NCBI RefSeq assembly: GCF_011250645.1
Contig: NZ_JAANNO010000001.1
Coordinates: 268,657 to 332,656, forward strand
DNA from: Motilibacter aurantiacus
GTDB lineage: Bacteria > Actinomycetota > Actinomycetes > Motilibacterales > Motilibacteraceae
Length of the DNA stretch: 64,000 nucleotides
Direction of reading: 5' to 3'
Shown here: positions 1 through 7,892 of the stretch, piece by piece
How the letters are laid out: each line of letters starts with the position of its first letter
Position numbering within the stretch: the first letter of the stretch is position 1
The notes under the pieces: generated by a model
What the model was told of the DNA's origin: nothing
Databases searched by the model: none
Seen by the model: only the letters and a program-made list of their open reading frames with translations
Program-made: the position numbers and the translations under genes

Positions 1-305
1 GCCGTCAGGCACGCCTCGAAGAGCCCCTCCTTGGACCCGAAGTAGCGGCTGATGAGCGCGACGTTCGCCCCCGCGTCGTCGGCGATCTCCCGCACGGTGG
101 TGGCGGCGTACCCGTGCCGGGCGAAGCGCTTGCGGGCCGCTCCGAGCAGCAGGTCGCGGGTACGTGCGGCGTCCCGGCGTCGCGGCGCCCCGGCGCCGGG
201 GCCGGCCCCGCCGGGGCCGGCCGCGCCTGCGGCCGTCTCGCCGGCGCCCGCTTCGGCGACCGGGGCAGGGGCAGCGGAAGGAGCAGCGGCAGGGCCCTCG
301 GACAT
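1..305 (-). CDS. TetR-family transcriptional regulator (N-terminal part, runs off window)
   Basis: I translated this by hand because the gene is cut by the window edge. The frame opens with ATG at 305-303, carries about 50 Ala/Gly/Pro-rich residues, then a typical TetR DNA-binding helix-turn-helix: [25 protein letters not shown] and [16 protein letters not shown]. The ligand-binding part lies outside the window. It is divergent from the MFS exporter that begins at 413, the usual arrangement in which the regulator represses the pump and is released by the pump's substrate. A palindrome at 376-393 is its likely operator. Family assignment is firm; the ligand and the repression are inferred. Confidence 0.88.
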   Translation of the reverse strand, partial: MSEGPAAAPSAAPAPVAEAGAGETAAGAAGPGGAGPGAGAPRRRDAARTRDLLLGAARKRFARHGYAATTVREIADDAGANVALISRYFGSKEGLFEACLT

Positions 306-346
306 CGCTCCTCCACCTTGCGCACGGCCCTCCATGAAAGCACAGG

Positions 347-375
347 TTGACTCAGGCACCTACCTGCTCTACGTT
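347..375 (+). promoter_or_regulatory. Promoter of the MFS exporter gene
   Basis: A -35 box TTGACT (347-352) and a -10 box TACGTT (370-375) are separated by exactly 17 bases, close to the housekeeping sigma consensus. This also argues against a protein start at the TTG in the -35 box. Transcription should begin near 382, inside the operator-like palindrome. Confidence 0.65.
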
Positions 376-393
376 TGTAAGCAACCGTTTACA
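376..393. promoter_or_regulatory. Operator-like palindrome between tetR and MFS gene
   Basis: TGTAA and TTACA form an inverted repeat separated by 8 bases, directly after the -10 box. TetR-family operators of divergent exporter genes often look like this, so binding here would block transcription of the exporter. The repeat is visible; its binding by the adjacent TetR protein is inference. Confidence 0.5.
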
Positions 394-412
394 CGTTCGA
401 AGGGACAGACCT

Positions 413-1858
413 GTGCCGACTCCGTCGAGCGCGCGCGCAGCCAACCCGGCCCTCGCCGTCGTCGCCCTCTGCCTCGGCGGGCTGACCGCCGCGCTGACGC
501 AGACCCTCGTCATCCCGATCCAGAGCGAGCTTCCCCGGCTGCTCGGCACGTCCGCGGCGAACGCCGCCTGGGTCGTCACCATCACGCTGCTCTCCGCCGC
601 GGTCGCGATGCCGATCGCCGGCCGGCTCGCCGACCTGTTCGGCAAGCAGCGCGTGCTCATGGTCTCCGATGGGATCCTCGTCGTCGGCTCGCTGGTCTGC
701 GCGCTGTCCGACACGCTGACGCCGATGCTCGTCGGCCGCGCCCTGCAGGGCCTGGCGATGGGCTTCATCCCGGTCGGCATCTCGCTGCTGCGCGAGATCA
801 CCCCGCCGCACATGGCCGGCAGCGCCGTCGCGGCGATGAGCGCGACGCTCGGCGTGGGCGGCGCGATCGGCCTGCCGCTGTCGGCGTGGATCGCTGACGT
901 CGCCGACTGGCACGCGCTGTTCTGGGTTGCCACCGGCCTGTCCGTCGTGATCCTGGCGCTCGTCCGGCTCGGCGTGCCGCACGTGCACGACGCGCAGCCC
1001 GGGCGCTTCGACGTCCTCGGCGGCATCGGCCTGGCGATCGGCCTGGTCTCGCTGCTCGTCGGCATCTCCAAGGCGACGACGTGGGGCTGGGGCGACGCCC
1101 GCACCCTGGGCTCGATCGCGGCCGGCGTCCTCGTGCTCCTCGCGTGGGGCTTCTTCGAGCTGCGCCAGGCCGATCCGCTGGTCGACCTGCGGGCGACCGC
1201 CCAGCGACCGGTCCTCCTGACGAACCTCGCTGCGGTCGCCATCGGCTTCGGCATGATGGCGCAGTCGATCGTCGTCCCGCAGCTGCTGCAACTGCCGGAG
1301 GCGACCGGCTACGGGCTCGGCCAGTCGATCCTCGCCGCGGGGCTGTGGATGGCCCCCGCCGGCCTGATGATGATGGTCTTCGCGCCGGTGTCCAGCCGGC
1401 TCATGGGGACGCTCGGCGCGAAGGTCACGCTCATGATCGGGGCCGGGGTCCTCGGCGTGGGCTACCTCGTCGCCGTCTTCCTCATGGGCGCGCCGTGGCA
1501 GCTCCTGCTCGCCTCCTGCGTCTCCTCGGCCGGTGTAGGCATCGGGTACGCCGCGATGCCGACGCTCATCATGGACGCCGTCCCGGCCCGCGAGGCCGCC
1601 TCCGCCGTCGGGCTCAACGCCCTCACCCGCTCGGTCGGCACCACCCTGGCTGCGGCGGTGATGGGCACGCTGCTGACGAGCAACACCCAGGCATTCGGCG
1701 GCTTGGAGCTGCCGACCGAGACCGCGTTCACGCTCTGCTTCGTGGCCGGCGCGGCCGCGGCGTTCGTGGGCGTGGCCATCACCGCCGCCATCCCGCGGCG
1801 CCGGGCCGAGCTCGTACGCGTCGGCTCGCTGCGGCCGGAGGCCGCCGACGCGCGGTGA
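413..1858 (+). CDS. MFS transporter, DHA2 (EmrB/QacA-like) drug exporter
   Basis: A 481-residue integral membrane protein of the major facilitator superfamily, probably a proton-driven exporter of toxic compounds. The hydrophobic profile suggests about 14 membrane segments, as in the DHA2 branch. The family motif A is seen as GRLADLFGKQR at residues 70-80, between segments 2 and 3. GTG at 413 is chosen as start because AAGGGA lies 7 bases upstream (400-405) and the promoter -10 box (370-375) lies inside any longer reading. The divergent TetR gene and the palindrome at 376-393 suggest substrate-induced expression. The substrate cannot be told from the sequence. Confidence 0.88.
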   Translation: MPTPSSARAANPALAVVALCLGGLTAALTQTLVIPIQSELPRLLGTSAANAAWVVTITLLSAAVAMPIAGRLADLFGKQRVLMVSDGILVVGSLVCALSDTLTPMLVGRALQGLAMGFIPVGISLLREITPPHMAGSAVAAMSATLGVGGAIGLPLSAWIADVADWHALFWVATGLSVVILALVRLGVPHVHDAQPGRFDVLGGIGLAIGLVSLLVGISKATTWGWGDARTLGSIAAGVLVLLAWGFFELRQADPLVDLRATAQRPVLLTNLAAVAIGFGMMAQSIVVPQLLQLPEATGYGLGQSILAAGLWMAPAGLMMMVFAPVSSRLMGTLGAKVTLMIGAGVLGVGYLVAVFLMGAPWQLLLASCVSSAGVGIGYAAMPTLIMDAVPAREAASAVGLNALTRSVGTTLAAAVMGTLLTSNTQAFGGLELPTETAFTLCFVAGAAAAFVGVAITAAIPRRRAELVRVGSLRPEAADAR

Positions 1859-1861
1859 GCG

Positions 1862-2749
1862 TCACGCTCCCGTGACGCGCTCCGCCGCCGAGAGCAGCCG
1901 TGCCCGCAGCGCGGCCGCTTCGGCGGCGAAGCCGCGCTGCCGGGCCGCGTAGTCGGCCCGGCCGGCGGGCGTCTCGATGGGCACCGGCTCGTGACCCAGC
2001 CCGGACAGGTCGTACGGCGAGGCCCGCATGTCCAGCTCGCGCACCCGGCGGGCGAGCTCGAAGCAGTCGGCGACGAGCTCGGCCGGCACCCAGGGGAAGA
2101 GCTTGTACGCCCACTTGTAGAGGTCCATGTTGGCGTGCAGGCAGCCGCCCTGCTCCAGGTCCGGCTGGGTCTGCCGGGTCGGCTGCAGCTGGTTCAGCGG
2201 GCGGGCGGCCGGGGTGAAGAAGCGGAACGCGTCGAAGTGCGAGCACCGGATCGGGAGCGCCTCGACGACGTCCGAGGTGCCCTCCGCGCCCAGTCGCAGC
2301 GGCCACTGCGCGTGGCGCACCTGCTCGGCGGGCTGGCGGTGCACCATCGCCCACTCGTGCAGCCCGAAGCAGCCGAACTGGGCCGGCCGTCCGGCCGTGC
2401 GCTCCAGCAGCCCGGCCACCCAGCCCGCGGTGCGGGCAACCGCCTGCGGGGGCGCCGGGAGCCGGTAGCCGCCGGGCGCCGCCTGCCACTCCGCCACGTC
2501 CGGGAGCGCGGCCGGGTCGGCGGCCGCCAGCACGACCCCTGCCCCCGGGCTCCAGCGGCGCAGCCGGGCCGGCCGCTGGGAGTAGTAGGTGAAGAGGAAG
2601 TCCTCCACGGGGTGCGCCTCCCCGCGCCGCCTCCGTTCGAGGACCGGCTCCACCCAGGGGTCGACGCGCTCGGCGTGGGCAGCTGCCCGCAGCCGCCACT
2701 CCGGCTCCGGGACGGCGGCCGGGGGGACGTCGGGGGGCAGCTCGGTCAT
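1862..2749 (-). CDS. Conserved actinobacterial protein, often labelled 3-methyladenine DNA glycosylase
   Basis: A soluble 295-residue protein. From memory it resembles a widespread actinobacterial family that databases label '3-methyladenine DNA glycosylase', with conserved stretches such as HPVEDFLFTYYSQRP, GCFGLHEWAMVH and SHFDAFRFFTP. I see no helix-hairpin-helix or AAG-type fold signature, so the enzymatic label is unproven and may be wrong. The many conserved His, Trp, Tyr and Asp residues hint at an enzyme. It converges on the MFS gene with 3 bases between stops. A TAGTCT box 9 bases before the ATG suggests a leaderless transcript. Confidence 0.75.
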   Translation of the reverse strand: MTELPPDVPPAAVPEPEWRLRAAAHAERVDPWVEPVLERRRRGEAHPVEDFLFTYYSQRPARLRRWSPGAGVVLAAADPAALPDVAEWQAAPGGYRLPAPPQAVARTAGWVAGLLERTAGRPAQFGCFGLHEWAMVHRQPAEQVRHAQWPLRLGAEGTSDVVEALPIRCSHFDAFRFFTPAARPLNQLQPTRQTQPDLEQGGCLHANMDLYKWAYKLFPWVPAELVADCFELARRVRELDMRASPYDLSGLGHEPVPIETPAGRADYAARQRGFAAEAAALRARLLSAAERVTGA

Positions 2750-2758
2750 CGCCGTCCC

Positions 2759-2764
2759 AGACTA
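2759..2764 (-). promoter_or_regulatory. -10 box of a likely leaderless gene (2749 start)
   Basis: TAGTCT on the minus strand lies 9 bases before the ATG at 2749, and no Shine-Dalgarno sequence is present. This fits a transcript starting at or next to the start codon. Confidence 0.4.
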
Positions 2765-2824
2765 GGGCGGGCCCACCATCCGATCGGCCCTGCACGGCCT
2801 GCGAACGGCCGCCGATAGACCGCC

Positions 2825-4861
2825 GTGAAGTCTCGCCACGCACGCACGCGCGCCGCTGCGGCTCTCGTCGCGACGGCCGCCGGCCTCGCCCTGCACGCCG
2901 AGCCCGCCCTGGCGGCGCCGCTGCGGCAGGCCGGCGCGGCCGGCCTCGCCCCCGTGGTCCTCGCCGAGCTCACCCCGGGCGAGGCCCGGGCGTTCCTCGC
3001 CACGCTGCCCGAGCGGGGCGAGCCCACGGCGCGCCTGACCTACGCGGTGCCGGCCGGCGACTCGCTGACCGTCGAGTCGGTGCTGGTCGCCGCCGACGAG
3101 GTCGACGGCGCCGCGCGCGTGCTCGAGGCCCAGTCCCCGGTCCTCGTCGCGGGCGCCGACACCCCCCGCACGCGCGTCGCCACGGCACCGGACCCGTACC
3201 GCAGCCTGCAGTGGGCGCTGCCCCGGCTGGCCGCCGACGCGGCCGTGGCGCTGCCGCACGGCACGGCGCCCGTCGTCGCCGTGATCGACACCGGTGCCGA
3301 CGCCGCCCACCCCGACCTCGTCGGCGCCCTCGTGGCGGGCGCGGACATCGTCAACGGCGGGACGGTCACCAAGGACCCTGACGGGCACGGCACGCACGTG
3401 GCCGGGATCATCGGCGCGCGCGTGGACAACGGCACCGGCGTCGCCGGGCTGGTGCCGGACGCCCGGGTGATGCCGGTCAACGTCTTCGGCCCGGACGGGC
3501 TGGCCTGGTCCTCCGACATCGCCACGGGCATCGTGTGGGCGGTCGACCACGGGGCGAAGGTGCTCAACCTCTCGCTGGGCAGCGACTCCTCCGCGCCCGT
3601 CGAGGAGGCCGCCGTCCGCTGGGCGCTGGAACAGGGCGCGGTCGTCGTCGCAGCCATGGGCAACGACGGCGAGAGCGGCAGCCCGACGTCCTACCCGGCC
3701 GCGTACCCCGGTGTCCTCGCGGTGGGCGCCACCGCGCCGGACGACAGCCGGGCCTCCTTCTCCTCGACGGGCGCCCACATCGGCGTCGCCGCGCCCGGGG
3801 ACGACGTGCTGTCGACCTACCCGGGCAACCGCTACGCCTACCTGAGCGGGACGTCGATGGCGACGCCGTACGCCGCGGCGGCCGCCGCGCTCGTCCTGGG
3901 CGCCTGGCCCGCGCTCCGCCCGGGCCAGGTCGTCGCGCACCTGAGGTCGACGGCCGAGGACCTCGGGGCACCCGGGCACGACCCGGAGTACGGCTACGGC
4001 CTGATCGACCCGGTCCGCGCGCTGAGCACGCAGCCGGCCGGGGTGACCGCCGCGCCGCTGCCGACCGGGACCGCGGCCGCCGCCCCGGAGCCCGCTGCCA
4101 CCGGATCCCCCTCCACCGAGCCGGCCCCCGCCCCGGCCACGACCCCCGACCCGGCGCCGCAGCCCTCGACGGCTCCCGCCCCCGTGCCCACGGCCGCCCC
4201 GGCGCCTGCTCCCGTGCCGGCCCCGCAGCCGTCCCTCCCCGCGGTGTCCCCGACGACGCCCGCCGTGACGTCACCGGCGCCCTCGCCGACCGCGACGCAG
4301 CCCGGCCGCACGTCCGGTCTCGTGCTGTCGGTCACGGCCCGGCCCGCGGGCACACGGGCCGCCTACGGCAGCGCGGTCACGGTGAGCGGCACCGCGCTGG
4401 CCGACGGCCTCGGCGCCACGGGCACGGCCCGCCTGCTGCAGGGCGGCCGCACCCTCGCGACCGCGCCCGTGCGGGCCGGCAGGCTCACGTTGCGTGCGCA
4501 GCTGGTGCGTACGGGTGCCCTGCGGGTCAGCGTGACCGCGGGCGGCCGTACGGAGGAGGCGGCTCTCGGCCCGCGGACCGCAGTCGCCACGGTGGCCTGG
4601 GCGGCCGCGAGCTCCGGTCGGGCGCGGGCGCGCACCGCGTTCCCGGCCGACATCGACGCCCCCGCCGGGCTCGAGGCACGGCTGGAGCAGCAGGTCGGCC
4701 GGCGCTGGACGGTGCGGGCCGTGGCCCCCGTCCCGGCGACGGGCGGGACGACGTTCCGCTGGACGCCGCCGCGCGGGACGTCGACGCTGCGCGTCGTGGT
4801 CCCCGCCGGGGCCGAGACCGCGGCGGGCGTCAGCAGTGCCCAGCGGCACACGGCGCGCTGA
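2825..4861 (+). CDS. Secreted subtilisin-like serine protease (S8)
   Basis: A 678-residue exported protease. It has a signal peptide (about 1-31, ending ALAA), a short prodomain-like part to about 115, and an S8 catalytic domain to about 400 with Asp155 in VAVIDTG, His188 in DGHGTHVAG, Asn280 in AMGN and Ser344 in SGTSMATP, so the triad and oxyanion residue are intact. A Pro/Thr/Ala-rich linker (about 405-500) joins it to a C-terminal beta-sandwich-like domain, possibly for wall or polymer binding. There is no LPXTG motif or mycosin-type C-terminal helix, so release into the medium is likely. The GTG start has no clear Shine-Dalgarno sequence. It stands alone and converges on the next gene. 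Confidence 0.9.
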   Translation: MKSRHARTRAAAALVATAAGLALHAEPALAAPLRQAGAAGLAPVVLAELTPGEARAFLATLPERGEPTARLTYAVPAGDSLTVESVLVAADEVDGAARVLEAQSPVLVAGADTPRTRVATAPDPYRSLQWALPRLAADAAVALPHGTAPVVAVIDTGADAAHPDLVGALVAGADIVNGGTVTKDPDGHGTHVAGIIGARVDNGTGVAGLVPDARVMPVNVFGPDGLAWSSDIATGIVWAVDHGAKVLNLSLGSDSSAPVEEAAVRWALEQGAVVVAAMGNDGESGSPTSYPAAYPGVLAVGATAPDDSRASFSSTGAHIGVAAPGDDVLSTYPGNRYAYLSGTSMATPYAAAAAALVLGAWPALRPGQVVAHLRSTAEDLGAPGHDPEYGYGLIDPVRALSTQPAGVTAAPLPTGTAAAAPEPAATGSPSTEPAPAPATTPDPAPQPSTAPAPVPTAAPAPAPVPAPQPSLPAVSPTTPAVTSPAPSPTATQPGRTSGLVLSVTARPAGTRAAYGSAVTVSGTALADGLGATGTARLLQGGRTLATAPVRAGRLTLRAQLVRTGALRVSVTAGGRTEEAALGPRTAVATVAWAAASSGRARARTAFPADIDAPAGLEARLEQQVGRRWTVRAVAPVPATGGTTFRWTPPRGTSTLRVVVPAGAETAAGVSSAQRHTAR

Positions 4862-4870
4862 GCACGCAGG

Positions 4871-5926
4871 TCACCCGGGCAGGTGGCGGCCCAGCAGGGT
4901 CAGGTCCGCGGCGGAGAGCCGGTCCGCGGCCGTCGCGGCCTGGTGCCAGTAGGGATAGAGCAGCGGGAGGGCGCTGACCTGGTCCAGCCGGGCGATCTCG
5001 GCGCCCTCCAGCCGCAGCTGCGCGGCGGCGAGGTTCTGCCGCAGCTGGTCGGTCGTGCGGGCCCCGATGACGAGCGACGTGACGCCGGGCTTGGCCAGCG
5101 TCCAGGCCAGCGCGACCTGCGCGGCCGGCACCCCGCGCTCCTCGGCGATCGCGACCAGCACCTCGATCGTGTCGTAGAGCTTGTCCTCGTCGTGGACGGG
5201 CGGCTCGCCCCAGTCCTGCAGCTGTCGCGAGCCCTCCGGCGCCTGCTGCCCGCGGCGGTACTTGCCCGACAGCAGCCCGCCGGCCAGCGGGCTCCACACC
5301 AGCACGCCGAGCCCCTGGTCCACGGTCAGCGGGATCAGCTCGTACTCGGCCTCGCGGCCCTGCAGCGAGTAGTAGATCTGCTGGCTCACCGGCCGCGGCA
5401 GGCCGCCCCGCTCCGCGACGCCGAGCGCCTTCATCGCGTGCCAGGCCGAGTAGTTCGAGATGCCGACGTAGCGCACCTTGCCCGACTGCACGAGCGTGTG
5501 CAGCGCCTCGAACGTCTCCTCGAGAGGCGTCAGGCCGTCCCACTCGTGCAACTGGTAGAGGTCGAGGTGGTCGGTGCCGAGCCGTCGAAGGCTCGCCTCG
5601 CACCCGCGGACCACGTGGTGCCGGGAGAGCCCGCGGTCGTTGGGCCCGGGGCCCATCGGGAAGCGCACCTTGGACGCGAGCAGCACCTCGTCGCGCCGGC
5701 CCTGCAGCGCCGCCCCGACGATCTCCTCACAGACGCCGTCGGAGTAGACGTCGGCGGTGTCGACCAGGTTGACCCCGGCCTCGAGGCAGAGGTCGAGCTG
5801 CTCGCGCGCGTCCTGGACCGAGCCGGTGCCGACCTTGGCGAACTTGCCCCCTCCCCCGAACCCCATCGTCCCGAGGGTGAGCGTGGACACGAGCAGCCCG
5901 GAGCTGCCGAGCCGGCGGTATTCCAT
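4871..5926 (-). CDS. Aldo/keto reductase
   Basis: A 351-residue cytosolic NADPH-dependent oxidoreductase with a TIM-barrel fold. The catalytic tetrad is complete: Asp56 and Tyr61 in DTADVY, Lys86 in LLASK and His127 in YQLHEWDG. The loop after the first strands is Gly-rich (MGFGGGG). It resembles the YghZ/Kv-beta-like branch (AKR14/AKR6-like), which reduces assorted aldehydes; the physiological substrate is unknown. It lies 13 bases downstream of lpdA on the same strand, so the two may be co-transcribed, although a weak CAGGAT box 7 bases before the ATG could drive it separately. Confidence 0.88.
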   Translation of the reverse strand: MEYRRLGSSGLLVSTLTLGTMGFGGGGKFAKVGTGSVQDAREQLDLCLEAGVNLVDTADVYSDGVCEEIVGAALQGRRDEVLLASKVRFPMGPGPNDRGLSRHHVVRGCEASLRRLGTDHLDLYQLHEWDGLTPLEETFEALHTLVQSGKVRYVGISNYSAWHAMKALGVAERGGLPRPVSQQIYYSLQGREAEYELIPLTVDQGLGVLVWSPLAGGLLSGKYRRGQQAPEGSRQLQDWGEPPVHDEDKLYDTIEVLVAIAEERGVPAAQVALAWTLAKPGVTSLVIGARTTDQLRQNLAAAQLRLEGAEIARLDQVSALPLLYPYWHQAATAADRLSAADLTLLGRHLPG

Positions 5927-5939
5927 GCCGCCGATCCTG

Positions 5940-7361
5940 TCAGGCGCGCTTGTGCAGCTGGTGCGCCGCCTCCGCGATCGACCCGGACAGCGACGGGTAG
6001 ACGGTGAACGCGTGCGACACCTGGTCGACGGTCAGCCCCAGCGACACCGCGAGCGAGACCGGGTGGATCAGCTCGCTGGCCCGCGGTGCGACGACGACCC
6101 CGCCCACCACGATCCGCGACCCGCGCCGGCAGGTGAGCTTCACGAACCCGTCCTGCAGGCCCTGCATCTTGGCCCGGGGGTTGGTCGACAGCGGCAGCTT
6201 GACGGTCACGACGTGCGAGCCGGCGGCCTCCGCGGCCTCCTGGGACCAGCCGACGGTCGCGATCTCCGGGTCGGTGAAGACGTTCGCCGACACCGACTTG
6301 AGGTCGAGCGGCGTGACCGCCTCGCCGAGCGCGTGCCAGATCGCGATGCGCCCCTGCATGGCGGCCACCGACGCGAGCATGAGGACGCCGGTGCAGTCAC
6401 CCGCGGCGTACACCCCACGGTTGGACGTGCGCGAGACCTTGTCGACCTCGACGAACCCGCCGCGCCCCAGGGTGACCCCGGCCTCCTCGAGCCCGATGCC
6501 GGCGGTGTTGGGGACCGAGCCGACGGCGAGCAGGCAGTGCGTGCCCTCCACCGTCCGGCCGTCCTCCAGCTGCACGACGACCCCGTCGCCCACCCGCTTG
6601 ACCGATGCGGCCCGCGAGCGCGACAGCACGGTCATGCCACGCCGGGCGAACACCTCCTCGAGCACCTGGGCAGCGTCCGCGTCCTCGGACGGGAGCACCC
6701 GGTCGCGGGAGGAGACGAGGGTGACGTTCGACCCCAGCGCGTTGTAGGCCGAGGCGAACTCCGCCCCGGTCACGCCGGAGCCGACGACGACCAGCCGCTC
6801 GGGCAGCTCGGTCAGCTCGTAGAGCTGCTCCCAGGTGAGGATCCGCTCCCCGTCCGGCTCGGAGCCGGGCAGCACGCGCGGGTGCGCCCCCGTCGCGACC
6901 AGCACCGCGTCGGCGTCGACCGACTGCGAGCTGCCGTCCTCGAGCGAGGCGACCACCCGGGACGGGCCGTCCAGCCGCCCACGGCCGGGAAGGACGCGCA
7001 CGCCCTCCTGCTCCAGCCGCTCGGCGATGTCGGCGGACTGCGCGGAGGCCAGGCGCTTGATGCGCGCGTTCACCGCCGCGAGGTCGACGCCGACCCTGCC
7101 GTCGGGGATGCCGTCGCCGTCGATGTCGCCGATCACGTTGGACCCGACGCGCACGCCCAGGCCGCCGGACTCGGCGGCGAGCGTCACGACCTCGGCGACC
7201 GCGATGAGGGTCTTGCTGGGGACGCAGTCGGTCAGGACCGCGGAGCCGCCGAGCCCGTCGCTGACGACGGTGACGTCGGCGCCGAGGCGCGCGGCGCTGA
7301 GGGCGGCCTCGTACCCGCCCGGGCCGCCCCCGAGGACGGTGATGCGCTGTGGGCTCGTCAC
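5940..7361 (-). CDS. lpdA: NAD(P)H-quinone reductase, LpdA-type flavoprotein
   Basis: A 473-residue FAD protein of the pyridine nucleotide-disulfide oxidoreductase family. FAD-binding GGGPGG lies at residues 11-16, a second Rossmann fold for NAD(P) mid-protein, and a dimerisation domain at the C-terminus. In true lipoamide dehydrogenases two cysteines form the redox disulfide (GGTCxxxxCIPSK). Here the first is Ala41 and only Cys46 (DCVPSK) remains, as in M. tuberculosis Rv3303c, which reduces quinones rather than lipoamide. A quinone-reducing, antioxidant role is therefore likely. GTG at 7361 is chosen because the fold starts directly after it and a CACAAT box lies 7 bases upstream (leaderless). 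Confidence 0.85.
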   Translation of the reverse strand: MTSPQRITVLGGGPGGYEAALSAARLGADVTVVSDGLGGSAVLTDCVPSKTLIAVAEVVTLAAESGGLGVRVGSNVIGDIDGDGIPDGRVGVDLAAVNARIKRLASAQSADIAERLEQEGVRVLPGRGRLDGPSRVVASLEDGSSQSVDADAVLVATGAHPRVLPGSEPDGERILTWEQLYELTELPERLVVVGSGVTGAEFASAYNALGSNVTLVSSRDRVLPSEDADAAQVLEEVFARRGMTVLSRSRAASVKRVGDGVVVQLEDGRTVEGTHCLLAVGSVPNTAGIGLEEAGVTLGRGGFVEVDKVSRTSNRGVYAAGDCTGVLMLASVAAMQGRIAIWHALGEAVTPLDLKSVSANVFTDPEIATVGWSQEAAEAAGSHVVTVKLPLSTNPRAKMQGLQDGFVKLTCRRGSRIVVGGVVVAPRASELIHPVSLAVSLGLTVDQVSHAFTVYPSLSGSIAEAAHQLHKRA

Positions 7362-7368
7362 GGGGTCA

Positions 7369-7374
7369 ATTGTG
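7369..7374 (-). promoter_or_regulatory. -10 box of leaderless lpdA
   Basis: CACAAT on the minus strand ends 7 bases before the GTG at 7361. No ribosome-binding site is present, which fits a leaderless transcript. Confidence 0.4.
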
Positions 7375-7390
7375 CCTCGCGGTCTACCCA

Positions 7391-7396
7391 TACGAT
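7391..7396 (+). promoter_or_regulatory. -10 box of the leaderless gene at 7403
   Basis: TACGAT lies 6 bases before the GTG at 7403. It is back-to-back with the lpdA box, so a divergent pair of leaderless promoters occupies about 40 bases. Confidence 0.45.
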
Positions 7397-7402
7397 CAGC
7401 GC

Positions 7403-7876
7403 GTGGCCCTCTACGCCGCGTACGGCAGCAACATGGACGCCCGTCGGATGATGCAGCGGGCGCCCCATTCGCCTGCCCGCGGCTCGGGCTGGCTGGTCGG
7501 CTGGCGGCTGACCTTCGGCGGGGAGGACCTCGGCTGGGAGGGCGCGCTCGCCACCGTCGTGGAGACGCCGGAGGACCCGGCGAGCTCGGTCTTCGTGATG
7601 CTCTACGACCTCACGGACCTCGACGCCCGCCAGCTCGACGAGTGGGAGGGCGCGGCGATCGGGCTCTACCGCAAGCTCCGGGTCCGGGTGCAGACCCTCG
7701 ACGGCGACGCCCTGGCCTGGCTCTACGTGCTCAACGCCTACGAGGGCGGGCTGCCCAGCGCCCGCTACCTCGGGCTCATCGCCGAGGCGGCGGAGGTGGC
7801 CGGGGCGCCGAGCGACTACGTGTCCGAGCTGCGGGCCCGGCCGTGCGTCTCGGTCGGGCCCGGCCCGGCGTCCTGA
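7403..7876 (+). CDS. Gamma-glutamylcyclotransferase-like protein
   Basis: A small 157-residue soluble protein of the GGCT fold. The family signature YGSN sits at residues 7-10 right after the first strand (LYAAYGSNM), and the acidic stretch LDEWEG supplies the candidate general base. Proteins of this family cyclise gamma-glutamyl amines or peptides to 5-oxoproline; in actinobacteria the true substrate is mostly unknown. The GTG at 7403 is chosen because a longer reading would cover the promoter and the conserved fold begins here. It ends 16 bases before the stop of the convergent chemotaxis gene. Confidence 0.8.
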   Translation: MALYAAYGSNMDARRMMQRAPHSPARGSGWLVGWRLTFGGEDLGWEGALATVVETPEDPASSVFVMLYDLTDLDARQLDEWEGAAIGLYRKLRVRVQTLDGDALAWLYVLNAYEGGLPSARYLGLIAEAAEVAGAPSDYVSELRARPCVSVGPGPAS

Positions 7877-7892
7877 GGCGGGCCTTTCCCGC

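Noticed and set aside
347..412. MFS protein start at TTG 347
   Set aside because: This TTG is the -35 box TTGACT of the promoter; the Shine-Dalgarno supports GTG 413.
352..1291. Long frames on the opposite strand of the MFS gene
   Set aside because: They have Arg/Pro/Ala-rich composition and no domain motifs, typical shadows of high-GC coding sequence. The same holds for other opposite-strand frames in the window.
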